15,340 nucleotides of DNA from Krasilnikovozyma curviuscula (Eukaryota; Basidiomycota; Tremellomycetes; Cystofilobasidiales; Mrakiaceae), in NCBI GenBank assembly GCA_014825775.1, contig MVAQ01000346.1:1-15340 (forward strand), given 5' to 3'. Made by a program: the position numbers and the translations under genes. The notes under the pieces were generated by a model. The model searched no databases, was not told the origin of the DNA, and saw nothing but the letters and a program-made list of their open reading frames with translations. This document shows, one piece after another, positions 1 through 9,200 of this stretch. Within the stretch, counting starts at the first letter, position 1. Each line of letters starts with the position of its first letter.

Positions 1-2
1 GT

Positions 3-77
3 ACATCTGTTGACCAAGAAGCCAAGAGGAAGCTTGTGCAAAATGAGGGTACCGAAATGCAAGGTAAGTCAAAGTGA
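3..77 (+). CDS. possible 3' end of a gene cut by the left edge
   Basis: The third forward frame is open from the window edge to a TGA at 75-77. It reads as a charged segment (SVDQEAKRKLVQNEGTEMQ, then GKSK) that looks like the C-terminus of a protein. I do not recognise the family. An alternative is that the exon ends at base 63, because CAAG/GTAAGT at 60-69 is a near-perfect splice donor; the coding sequence would then continue downstream. No following exon stands out. Only 24 codons are visible, so this could be chance. Confidence 0.3.
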   Translation, partial: TSVDQEAKRKLVQNEGTEMQGKSK

Positions 78-420
78 GCTAGCGTGTTGCCAAGTAGAAG
101 GAGACCAAGGGGGTTTGTCACTTAAGGTGAAGATATGTATTCGTATATATACATAAACAATATAAACCACTCACGAGTACTTCCAACTCCGACTCTCAAG
201 GTTGCATGAAATCTTCAGGTCAATCATTATAAAAAGTGCATTTTTTTCGCTTTACTAGTTGAAGGCATAGCTTGGTTCTGATTGGATGAAGCTGGTGTTG
301 CGCAGCGTGTCTTCAATCAAAACAAACAGCACAGGCTCAAATTATTCATTTCAACCCTATCGATCCTAATGAGCACAAATGTTGGAAATGTAATATCTCT
401 AAAGGGCATCTTCGTTATAG

Positions 421-439
421 CTAAACTGCTCTAAACTGC
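421..439. repeat. tandem 9-base direct repeat
   Basis: CTAAACTGC occurs at 421-429 and again at 431-439, separated by one base. It lies just upstream of a run of small hairpins. No function is evident. Confidence 0.6.
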
Positions 440-462
440 AAGAGCTCCCTGAGTTCGTCGCT

Positions 463-479
463 AGTTAACCATGTTAACT
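463..479. repeat. inverted repeat (7-bp stem, 3-base loop)
   Basis: AGTTAAC, loop CAT, GTTAACT: a perfect 7-bp hairpin. It is the first of three hairpins within 60 bases in the non-coding stretch. It could be part of a structured transcript or a regulatory site, or be chance. Confidence 0.5.
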
Positions 480-497
480 TGGTAAGGGATGGTCGGG

Positions 498-522
498 AGT
501 TCGCATATGAACTGGCTTCGCC
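498..522. repeat. two adjacent small hairpins
   Basis: AGTTC(498-502)/GAACT(509-513) encloses a six-base loop and is followed at once by GGC/GCC (514-516/520-522) around TTC. Both stems are short. They are noted because they directly follow the 463-479 hairpin. Confidence 0.4.
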
Positions 523-711
523 GGCCTAGCTTTAACGAGGAGGAGGCATATGTGGAAGACTTATCTTCTACCGCTATCTCTTGGGAGTGTTATCTCTGTA
601 TTGTTGAGCTCAAGGCTCACCTGGCATGGTGGAGACAAACAGTTCGGCAACCCTCAGTGATTCTAAACTGAGCATCAAGAGCTTAGCTTAACATAAAATA
701 ACTAGCTTCGC

Positions 712-730
712 AGAGGTCATACAGACCTCT
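712..730. repeat. inverted repeat (7-bp stem, 5-base loop)
   Basis: AGAGGTC at 712-718 pairs perfectly with GACCTCT at 724-730 around the loop ATACA. No U-tract follows directly and no neighbouring gene ends here. Confidence 0.5.
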
Positions 731-1489
731 TGGGAGAGGTATTTAGTGCCATCAGCAAGCTTAACGGATGTAATAGAAAATATTGTGAATTGTCAACATG
801 GGAGCCCAGTGTGTCTCTAATTTAGCTGTAAAGTATTGGGCAGGCACCTTAACAGTACAAGTACGGTTTGATAATATGCCATATCCTTCAAACCTGTTCA
901 CATTGGGGAAATCTGAATCGAACTCAAAACTATACAGTTTTGCTTCTTAATTTGCCACAACCCCTCTGCGCCGCGAAGTGTGGCTAGGGACAGGCGACGG
1001 GGCGTGCTTTCCTACTCAGGAATCAAACTCAGCAAATGTGAGTACAATATCGTCAGTGGATGTGGCAGAAATCATTCAGCAGCAGACAGGGAACGAAACG
1101 ATAAAAATCAGGAATCTCTATCAGCAATAGCGACCAGAATAGCATTCATCAATCGTTAACATTGAATTCCAACATTGGACGGACGAGGAGAAGGTCAGAT
1201 GGTAGCTGGGATACGAGGGAGGATTGTTAAGGTGTGCTGGGATGTCTTTGGCTTTACTAGGTCCTCAAGTCATCCGCATTAGATCACCAACTATTCCTTC
1301 AAGTCCACCTGCTTTGCAACATCTTCACCGACCTCGAAGAATCCTGTCTGCTGCTGCTGTGGCTCTGCCATTAACACCATATAGTCATACTCAACAGGAG
1401 AAATACTGACTTTCTTTCTTCTCAACTCAGATCCGGGCCTAGTACAACCAACTCGTTGTGCTACCGAACTTACACCTCAAGCCGCCAAT

Positions 1490-2276
1490 ATGTTGATTTC
1501 CAAGCAAAACCGAAGAGCTATCTTCGAGAACCTCTTCAAGGGTGCGTTGTGATTTAGCATTGTTTGAAGGTGGTTGGGTTGGAATGGTGAAACTGACGAG
1601 GCGTGTCCTTTTTTTTGGGAAATTGTAGAGGGTGTCATGGTCGCTGCCAAGGACTACAACCTTGCTGCTCACCCAGATCTCCCAACCATCCCAAACTTGG
1701 AAGTTATCAAGGCCATGCAATCCTTGACCTCTAAGGGATACGTCAAGACTCAATGTAAGTAGCGAACCAGCGAGCTGTGCGTCACCACAATTGGACTGAC
1801 AAGGACCTTGTTTCGCCGTGGCTCAGTCTCCTGGTTGTACTACTACTACACCCTCACCCCAGAAGGTCTTGACTACCTCCGTGAATACCTCCACCTTCCA
1901 GCTGAGGTTTGTCCTTTTTCTTTCCGACTCATCTCCCCCTGCTGTTGAGAGGTCTGACATTTTCTTACTACTCCGTTACACTCAGATCGTTCCACAAACC
2001 ATGAAAAAGCCAGTCCGTGCTGCTCCAAGACCAGCTGCTGGAGGTGCCTACAGAGCCCCACGTGGTGAGGCCGGTGACAGATCCGAGTACAGAAGACGTG
2101 ATGACAAGGAGGGTGCTCCATCTGGAGAGTTCAAGCCAAGATTCGCTGGTGTCGGTTAGTCCCTGTTTCCTTTCTTCAATGTCTCTTAATGAGGTTCCTC
2201 TTAATGGGTGACATGATTGCTGACTGCGCGGTTTTGTGGTTGGAAATGATCAGGTCGTGGACAGCCAACTGCGTAA
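1490..2276 (+). CDS. RPS10: 40S ribosomal protein S10 (eS10)
   Basis: Encodes a 149-residue structural protein of the small ribosomal subunit, in cytoplasmic translation. Five exons: 1490-1541, 1629-1754, 1827-1906, 1986-2154, 2254-2276 (450 bases including TAA). The N-terminus ([19 protein letters not shown]) and the following [27 protein letters not shown] and [20 protein letters not shown] blocks are the conserved S10/plectin winged-helix domain (about residues 1-95). The basic, Gly/Arg-rich tail ends GRGQPTA, as S10 tails typically do. Length is normal. The start is fixed by family alignment of MLI..KKNR-type N-termini. All four introns (87, 72, 79 and 99 bases) have GT..AG ends, and a CTGAC branch-like site precedes each acceptor. 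The first acceptor restores the Lys-Glu-Gly of the family. No defect is seen. Confidence 0.97.
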
Positions 2277-2673
2277 ACTCAAGTCGTACAGCTTTCAGTT
2301 TATGATTTCTATGCAGTTTATTTGATTGGGCAAAGATTTGTTTTTAAGAGGCTTTCTTTGTGGCATTCCGCGGAGAGGAAAGAGTTGTCATCGCAAGGCG
2401 AAATCAGCTGTTTGCTGGAAGTGAAGCAAGCTGTGCAAAGCGAAAGGTTTCCTTCCAGAACTACCGGACCTCGATGCTGGGTTCCTCGAAGGTCGGTGTC
2501 TCGTAATCGGTTAGACTTTGCCGTCGCGGTCTTTTTAGCCACAAACGCGTCAATCGATGATGGTAAAGACGATTTATAACGGTGAAAGTCTCTATTTCCT
2601 AGAAAACTCTACTACCGCTTTGTACCGGAGCTCTAGTGCTTCAGTGCATTGGTAGCGGTGAAGCTATCTTAGG
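2277..2673. other. RPS10-RAD9 intergenic region
   Basis: This 397-base gap holds the RPS10 3' end and the RAD9 promoter. An 85-codon forward frame (2322-2579) and a 74-codon reverse frame overlap here, but neither resembles a known protein nor shows splice signals, so I treat both as chance. The notable element is the ACGCGT at 2545-2550, annotated separately. Confidence 0.6.
2545..2550. promoter_or_regulatory. candidate MCB box (ACGCGT) in the RAD9 promoter
   Basis: A perfect, palindromic ACGCGT lies 123 bases before the RAD9 start codon. In ascomycete yeasts this MluI cell-cycle box is bound by MBF and drives G1/S expression of replication and repair genes. Its use here is inferred from position and the nature of the downstream gene. 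A six-base site is expected by chance in roughly one in ten gaps of this size. Confidence 0.4.
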
Positions 2674-5068
2674 ATGGAAGCTTCGTTCCAAGCTAACAGT
2701 TTCAAGAGTGAGTTCATTCTGTTTGGCACAAGTCAAAATCCAGCTGATCCTCTCTCTCATTCCAACCAAGAACTCACTAAAGTCCTCACTTGCTTGAGTA
2801 AATTTGGAGACGATGTCAAGATCCAGGCTGTAAACTACGAGGTTCGTAGCTTGGTCACTGGCTGGGCAAGTGCTCGAGCTGATCGGTACTTTGGTTTAAT
2901 TAGCTCAAGCTGATGGCCTTCAATGCGTCCAAGACTTCCTTCTGTGAGTTCGTATTCAAGGAGGATTTCTTCGACAACTTGGTTATAAAGACGAGGAGGA
3001 GGACTGGGATTACATGTCAGCTCGTAGCGAAGGTACGTTCTGCAGCCCTTACTCTGACCCATGCCCGTAAGACTGACCGAGTGAACACTTATATTGCTGC
3101 AACTCAGGCTCTCTTGAATGTCCTTCGTACCAAGGGTATTGAGAAATCTATCAAGAGCTGTGAACTCATACTAATCGTTGGAGCTGTCAAGGAGCAAAAT
3201 GACGACGAGCATCGTTTCGAACCTGAGTGGGAAGAAACAGGAGACGATAGACCCAGACTTGTGGTCAACCTATTCTGTCAGAACGGTTCGTTCTGCTCTT
3301 CTCTCATGATCTCGACAGATGTGGTGCTGATGTGTTGTTCTTCCAGGTGTTTCCTACACGCATCGCTTAACCATATCCCCAACAAGATATTCCTGTCCGG
3401 TTACGCCAAAATTTGATGAAAGGGAAACATGCAGTTTCACTGTGTCACCTAAAAATGTGACGAGTTGGTTGGATCACTTTGCAACGCCGGGAGGTGGACC
3501 CTTCGGTGGTTACCTTGGAGCAGGTGAAACAACTTTAGGATGGTCTTTTGATTACGATACTTTACAACTGAAGAGTTGGGAAGGTGTGTTCCATGTTCTC
3601 TCCTCAATCCTTTAAACAGCGCGCTCAACATTCGTCATTTGTCTTGATCTCAGGCATGTCAAAAAAGAATCAGAGTGAATTCACAACACAGATCACCATC
3701 GAAAAAGAAAACAATTTTGATGAATATCATATTCCAAAACCTCCCATCGCTCTAGCATTCCCAATGAGAGAGTTTAAGGTGAGCTCCACCCGTTTTCTCA
3801 ATAGAGCTAGTTACCAGGTCACAGATATCGCTCTTTCATAGGCAATCACTGTCCTTGCTAATAGTCTGGGTGACCCCATTGAAGCTACCTTCGCTAGAGC
3901 TCTTCAGCCTCTGGTTATCTCATTATCCCAGCCTGACGATTCTTTCCTCGCCAAGTTCATTATCATGACTGCACAAACCGACGCATTTCCAGAGGACAAG
4001 AAGCCGGTGATAGAAGTGGAAAGAAAGGCGAAGAGTCAAACATTCGATAAAAGAAGAACAAGTAGTGGCAAGAGAAAGAGTGGTGGGCTGGAATTGGAGG
4101 AAGAAGAGAGAGATGGCGACACTGATGAGCGAACATCAAGTCGCGAACCTTCTAGACGCCTGTCAATGGCTTCGTTCGGGAAAGTTGAGCCTCAAGAAGA
4201 CAATTATGAACTAGAAGCGCCTCAAGATCAAGCTTTATCTCAGCGACAAATGAGAGCGCTATCCGTGGCTGTTCCTTCCTATCCTGGCACTCAACCTCAG
4301 CTGCCTGGCAGAGCTCAGTCCGCACGACCAGCAGTAGCACCCAGAAGAAACAACAGTACCAGAAACGAACAGCCATTGTTCCTTCCTAGTGCCTCTCAAC
4401 TCTCCCAGGCTCAGATGGAACACTTGGGCTTGGGCGATCTGAACGAGGATGACTTTGCAGACGATGATTTCAATATGGACAACAACGATGAAGAAGAAAC
4501 CACTTTGAAAAACAATAACGACTTCAGCAAATCCAACAAAAGACCCGATTCAGGGGAGGAAGACAATTCCAAAGAGAAGGAACCTCCAGTGATTTCCCGT
4601 TCATCTCATGTTCCTGCAAGCACCCCTAGACACCCAAGTATATCTTCTCGACGATCCTTGGTACCACAGCCTCCACCAATCTCTCCTAATGTTATCCCAA
4701 GTAGTAGAGCTTATCAAGATGACAGCTTTTATGCCAGAGAGATGGATGAAGAGGACGAATTCTTGGTGAACCGTCGTCATTCGGAAGAGTCGTCCAGGGT
4801 GTTGGGCGGAAATAGACGTGACAATCGTTCCATTTCTTTGGATGTTCCTGTGAATATGGATACTCCTGAGAATGGTGGAGATGCTGTTCAAAATCATGAA
4901 GAGGATGAAGAGATTGGATCTGAGCCCGATGAACAGATCCCTCAAACTCAGCTGCATGGAACGGTGAGCTGAGATCGCTTCCTTCCAGCCCGTTTCTCTA
5001 CTGACTTCTCTTTCCTGATTTACTCTTTCTTGGTCTAGTTTGTACCGCTTTTTGAGGACGACGACTAG
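2674..5068 (+). CDS. RAD9: DNA-damage checkpoint clamp subunit Rad9 (9-1-1 complex)
   Basis: Encodes a 641-residue Rad9 of the S. pombe/human type, which with Rad1 and Hus1 forms the PCNA-like 9-1-1 ring loaded at damaged DNA to activate ATR/Rad3 signalling. It is not the S. cerevisiae BRCT protein of the same name. Eight exons: 2674-2707, 2771-2841, 2904-3032, 3108-3285, 3347-3583, 3654-3778, 3842-4963, 5039-5068. Residues 1 to about 300 form the two-lobed clamp core: KLTKVLTCLSKFGDDV, FNASKTSFCEFVFKEDFF, RLVVNLFCQNGVSYTHRLTI and FPMREFKAITVLANSLGD follow the order seen in human and fission-yeast Rad9. The remaining ~340 residues are a charged, low-complexity tail, longer than in human (391 residues in all). 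It has a basic NLS-like patch (328-337), six S/T-Q sites (323, 391, 408, 443, 446, 627) and DDFADDDFNM (461-470), resembling human Rad9 DDFANDDID. The last 30-base exon encodes FVPLFEDDD. Start chosen because MEASF matches family N-termini. Confidence 0.92.
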
Positions 5069-5260
5069 ACATTATAAAGGGATATTAATCAAGTTGAGGA
5101 GGGCTGCTCTGCTCGCGACGAATCCAGCGAGACTGTCCATCTCATTTGCCTTACCCAAATCGCATCTTTTATCATCTTAAAGAAATATTGGACCATCTAT
5201 ATACCAAGACGTATGATTATTGTTGTAAATCTGTATTTTCTTTGGAAGAATGGTTTCAGG

Positions 5261-5683
5261 TCAAATTGGAAGATCTGGCCAGTCAAGTCCACATTTTCGA
5301 AGTTGAAAACCACACACGTCACTAAACACGCTCACATCCAATGTCAAACAGAGGCTCTTACCGCACGTATCCAACAAGCAAAATCTGCAGAAAATTAGCC
5401 AACACTTCTCGTAACGCTCGTCTAGTGATTTAGGTGCCTTCGAAGGCGCTTTTACTTCGTAAGTATCGTAGATATCGTACAGCGATGGCGTGGTGTTGAC
5501 ATTACCTCGCTTCCCCTCTTTTTTGCCGGGACTCACTTTGGAAGTTGTGTTGTTGAAATGAATATTTTTCTCCAGATGCAAAGTCGATTCATCAAGTACC
5601 CCAAGTGCTATCACCAGCCGAACTTTAGGGGAGATCTTCCATTCTCTACCGCACCTTCTTTCACATCCACAGGAGACGCTCGA
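5261..5683 (-). CDS. unexplained open reading frame, possible internal or terminal exon
   Basis: The reverse strand is open for 140 codons, from just after a TAG at 5686-5684 to the stop at 5263-5261. I do not recognise the protein. It has a hydrophobic start (PKVRLVIALGVLDE), a basic patch (KKEGKRG), and a stretch rich in Tyr and Asp (SLYDIYDTYEVKAPSKAPKS) followed by a Cys-rich end. There is no in-frame ATG anywhere, so a real gene would need an upstream exon. An ATG followed seven codons later by a GTAAGAG donor occurs near 5912-5880 on the same strand, but I found no convincing acceptor linking them. Position would fit a gene convergent with RAD9 and divergent from NUP192. A chance frame of this length is also quite possible. 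Confidence 0.2.
   Translation of the reverse strand, partial: SSVSCGCERRCGREWKISPKVRLVIALGVLDESTLHLEKNIHFNNTTSKVSPGKKEGKRGNVNTTPSLYDIYDTYEVKAPSKAPKSLDERYEKCWLIFCRFCLLDTCGKSLCLTLDVSVFSDVCGFQLRKCGLDWPDLPI
5436..5447. repeat. 12-bp perfect palindrome
   Basis: GCCTTCGAAGGC reads identically on both strands. Allowing G-T pairs, the stem extends to about 5432-5451 and is followed by a short T run. It lies ~370 bases past the RAD9 stop and could fold in a RAD9 3' UTR or be a protein-binding site. No specific function is shown. Confidence 0.45.
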
Positions 5684-5825
5684 CTAAAGTCAGCTTTCAC
5701 TTTCACCTCAACACTTTGCAGTTAGAGCATAAATCATCCTTCAGCTTCAACCCTCCCCTCACCATATGATCCTGGGTGTCTGATCTCACGGGTAAAATAC
5801 ATCAATGTAAATATGTTCTTCCCGA

Positions 5826-5855
5826 TCATGAATTTCCTTCTCATGAAATTCCTTC
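5826..5855. repeat. 15-base imperfect tandem repeat
   Basis: TCATGAATTTCCTTC (5826-5840) is followed directly by TCATGAAATTCCTTC (5841-5855), differing at one base. It lies in the presumed NUP192 upstream region. Confidence 0.55.
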
Positions 5856-6263
5856 TTCGTGGCTCTTTCTCTCCACGTATCTCTTACTTTTGATCGTGCT
5901 CCTTTTCATCGCACTGGATTTAGCTAGTCGTAGCCCTATCCGTTGTTTCATAATTCATGTCCTCTGCGGCAAGTTTCGAGACGGAGGGATGTAAACAAAA
6001 GCAAAAGTGAATCACTTCACCGAAAAGCAGCGTCGAATTTTAAGCTACACATTTGTACATCCTAAGGATATTCCAAACATCTCGTATGTCCGCGGTGGAT
6101 CTCTTTCGAGAGGATAGTCCTACTTAGCCACCTACCTCCAAAAAACGCTCGTTGCATTCCTCTACCCTGCCCCAGACGCCATCCCACCTATCTTGCCCCT
6201 TGCGTCCCCAACGCCTTTCTGACAAAAACAAACCCGGTTTGGGGTTCCTGGGAAGCTCGCAGG

Positions 6264-9200
6264 ATGACGACCAACAACTACCAGGACTTTCGTCCGGATC
6301 GCTTTCAGAAGCTGAAATCTCTGCTGCAGGCCTTCAAGTCGAAATCGAATCCTTCAGCAGCTGCAGTCAGGCATCTTTACTCTGAGCTGGATCAGGCGAG
6401 ACCATGGTTTCTGCTGCTGCTCAGAGTGCCCGGTCAGAAGAAAGAAGAAAGGGACGAGGTGCAAAAAGGTGTGTGCTCATTCGATTTTTCATTCGATTTG
6501 TTGACTCTGAAGTCTGTTCGCTGATAAAATCTGTTGTCTCTTGTTTATGGATGGAATGTGGTTAAAGGGATTGTCACCTTGAACTCAAAGCCAATGAGAC
6601 TGAACCAGGAATTCATCACAGAAACACTCTTCCTCTCCGACCTCCTCAACCTTTCTGAACTCCTCAGTGTCCACCTCCTTCACGCTGGTATGGCACAACG
6701 TTCGCGTCATTCTCGACCAGGAACAGATGTTGCTATCATTGTATGGCACAAGCAGCGGCTGGATATGTTGGAGTGTCTTCAAATAATCTTCAGTACAGAG
6801 GCGGGAGATGTTGAAGGATGGGAGGTCGTGGAGAGATTTGGGAAGGACCTTCGAACGAGTCCTACCGAGCTTGCTGTTCCAGGTGGGAAGCAAGGCTCGT
6901 TGGTAGAACGTGCTGTGTTAGATTTAGACCTGGCCAAAGATGACATGAAGAAACTTCACAACTCGCTCGCCCCTCAAGCTTCCACTTCCACCAACATACC
7001 ATTCCAACCAGCTGCACAATTCAATATGATTCAGAGCACAAGTACTGCTCCAGCTGCTGCTCCATCAGTCAAGCTCTCAAACGATATGACCCTCATCAGG
7101 ATCGACTTCATTTCTCAGGAGAGAGAAAACCTGAGTTCGATCATTTACCTACTGGCAGAGGTGAAAGGGATGAGGAAGAAGGATATTCAGACAATAACCA
7201 GATGGTTGAGTAGGGTTGATAACACTAAGGCTGACTGGGATCTGGTAGCTGTAAATGTGTTGACGTGAGTGATTTGCTTCGCCTTGGTCAAAGCAGGAGT
7301 TGTTGCTCACAGTTCTCTTCATCCTCCCCAGTGCTGTTTTGGCTTGTTTTGATCTAACAGAGTTGAAGGATGAGACAGTGGATGCAGACTTGGTGAGCTA
7401 TTATCTGCATTGTCTATGCGCGGTGATAATTGATCTTAATTAAACTCATTGCTTCTGTTCAGATTGTGTCAGAAAAGTTCTTGAAGGATACTCAGTTCAT
7501 GAAGGTCATGTCTAATGACATCGTGAGTGATTTTTCTTGCTGTTGCTTTTTGGCTCTTAGCTGAGTTTTGTCTTGGGTTAGATCTACACACCGTGGGCTT
7601 GCTTGCCTCTTCAATCGGTTGTCATTCTACAATGGACTCTCACCTTAGTAGAAGCGTTCGGTTATAACAGGAATCTTGCGGCTGAAACTGGTATCACACA
7701 AGATGACATCGAAAACCTCGTTGGCAGCGCGATTCGAGCAGACGCCTTCCAATTCTTGACTACTCACGTCATTGGCGCCTATTCAACGCCAGCTTTCGGT
7801 GAACATTCCACGTCATTAGATGGTCAACATTTTGATAATATCGCTCGCTTCAGAACACTCAATCAAGTTGACCTCCTCATCTCAAACTTCATCCAGACTA
7901 TGAGTCAAATCTTGAGGAAGATGAAACACAAAGAGGAAGATCTCATCCTGGCATCGTCGAGAGGCGCCAGACCGTTCAGTGGCTCTTCATCTCAGAATGT
8001 TCCTCCGGCTGCTCGTGCAGATATCGAAGGGCTTTTCGGTTTGATCTCCGCGTTGTAGTTAGTCTGGAATACCATGAGCAATTTAAACGAACGATGAACT
8101 GACCTCCTTCCCATCTTCACCGCAGTCGTGATTGTCCACCAGATTTTGGTGTGAAATACTGGCTAGACGAAGATGGAAGGCTCTTTGCTTTCCTTCGATG
8201 GGCAGCCGATGCGAGGACACCCGGCATGATCTGCGCTCTGTTCGAGATGTTGGCTTCCCTTTCAGTTGGCCCACAGAGCAGTACCTGCGCTTACAACTTC
8301 CTCTCCAACGCTGGTGGCACATCAGTTAACTCAGCTTCCACCCCTCCACCAAACTGCTCGTGGCAGACACTCTTCAACGTTCTCCAAAACGACGCGGCAC
8401 ACCTGCCCAAAATCCATGATGTCGCTACAACCACCATTCCACCTCCTCCCCATGGTGCCGACACCATAAACATCTCCACCCTCAGTCCTGAAGAAGTCCC
8501 AATTCACAAGGCGTTCCTCCGCATCCTAAAAAATGTAGTGTTCGATTCACCTGTCGCTAGAGCTGCTCTCGTCGAAAACCAGTCATTCAAAGCCATCCAG
8601 ACCCTCCTCTCCTTGGTCAACTGCTACCTTCCTATTGACCTCAAAGCTGTTCTATTTGACACTCTGGCAGCATTCTGTAGTCCTGAAGGTGGATCTCTCG
8701 GTGGTGACATCGCCAGACAGATGTGGGTCGATTTGGAGCGATACGAAGTGGTGCCGACCGCTGTTACGAGAGCTGGAATGGGGTCAGTGATGTACAGAGG
8801 TGGAAACACACGATCTCTTCCTGGAGGAACCATTGCAGAAATGACAGAAGTCGAACTTCAAGTCAGATCGTATCCGGCAACCAGTTCGTTCGTCAATCTT
8901 CTCAACTCGCTCATTCACACTCCTGGAAAATCGTCAACCCTCCTCGGCGGCTTTGAAGTCTCCTCAACGACTATTCCGGATAGTCTTGGTGCAGACTCAA
9001 GAATCCCAGGTATTGGTCCTTACGTCCAGTACGTTTTGGACGACGTCTTCCTCAAAGCATGGCAGCTCGAATTCGCCGTTCCAGCAGAGAAATGGTCCCT
9101 CCTTGATCGTTCCTTGTGTTTCATTGAAAAGTGCCTCTCCAGTTACGACCTCAGCCCTTTGCTCACCGAAGGTCTGCTGGGAATCGCTACCACTGGAGCT

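Larger units (their letters stand above)
78..1489. other. 1.4-kb intergenic region upstream of RPS10
   Basis: I see no supported gene here. Two open frames of about 60 codons (489-671 and 1224-1409) lack splice support or family resemblance. The stretch contains an AT-rich patch (143-170, including the palindrome GTATATATAC at 143-152), several short hairpins between 421 and 730, and a GC-rich patch around 960-1015. The last ~80 bases are pyrimidine-rich, and CTTCTCAACTCAG ending at 1430 resembles a splice acceptor, so RPS10 may have a 5'-UTR intron. I could not identify its donor. Confidence 0.6.
5069..6263. other. RAD9-NUP192 intergenic region
   Basis: About 1.2 kb without a gene I can confirm. 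It should contain the RAD9 3' end and the NUP192 promoter and leader; the last ~130 bases are C/T-rich. Items seen are an open reverse frame (5683-5261), a 12-bp palindrome (5436-5447), a 15-base tandem repeat (5826-5855) and a short inverted repeat TCTC/GAGA near 6100-6111. A forward hydrophobic frame near 5776-5994 has no ATG. Confidence 0.55.

Noticed and set aside
489..671. 60-codon forward frame in the first intergenic stretch
   Set aside because: It is short, resembles no family, lacks splice context and overlaps hairpins; such a length is expected by chance.
915..925. Reverse-strand GTTCGATTC-like tRNA B box
   Set aside because: The flanks do not form a T-arm stem and no A box or acceptor stem can be found at the right distance.
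1224..1409. 61-codon forward frame just upstream of RPS10
   Set aside because: Low-complexity Pro/Ser/Ala content inside the probable RPS10 promoter or leader, with no family resemblance.
2322..2579. 85-codon forward frame and its antisense frame between RPS10 and RAD9
   Set aside because: Both strands are open by chance composition; there is no recognisable domain, and the stretch is best explained as 3' UTR and promoter.
5213..5398. 61-codon forward frame after RAD9
   Set aside because: No recognised domain, no supporting splice sites, and it opposes the longer reverse frame in the same place.
5776..5994. Forward frame with a strongly hydrophobic segment
   Set aside because: It begins with GTG, has no ATG, and lies in a T/C-rich promoter region where hydrophobic codons arise from base composition.
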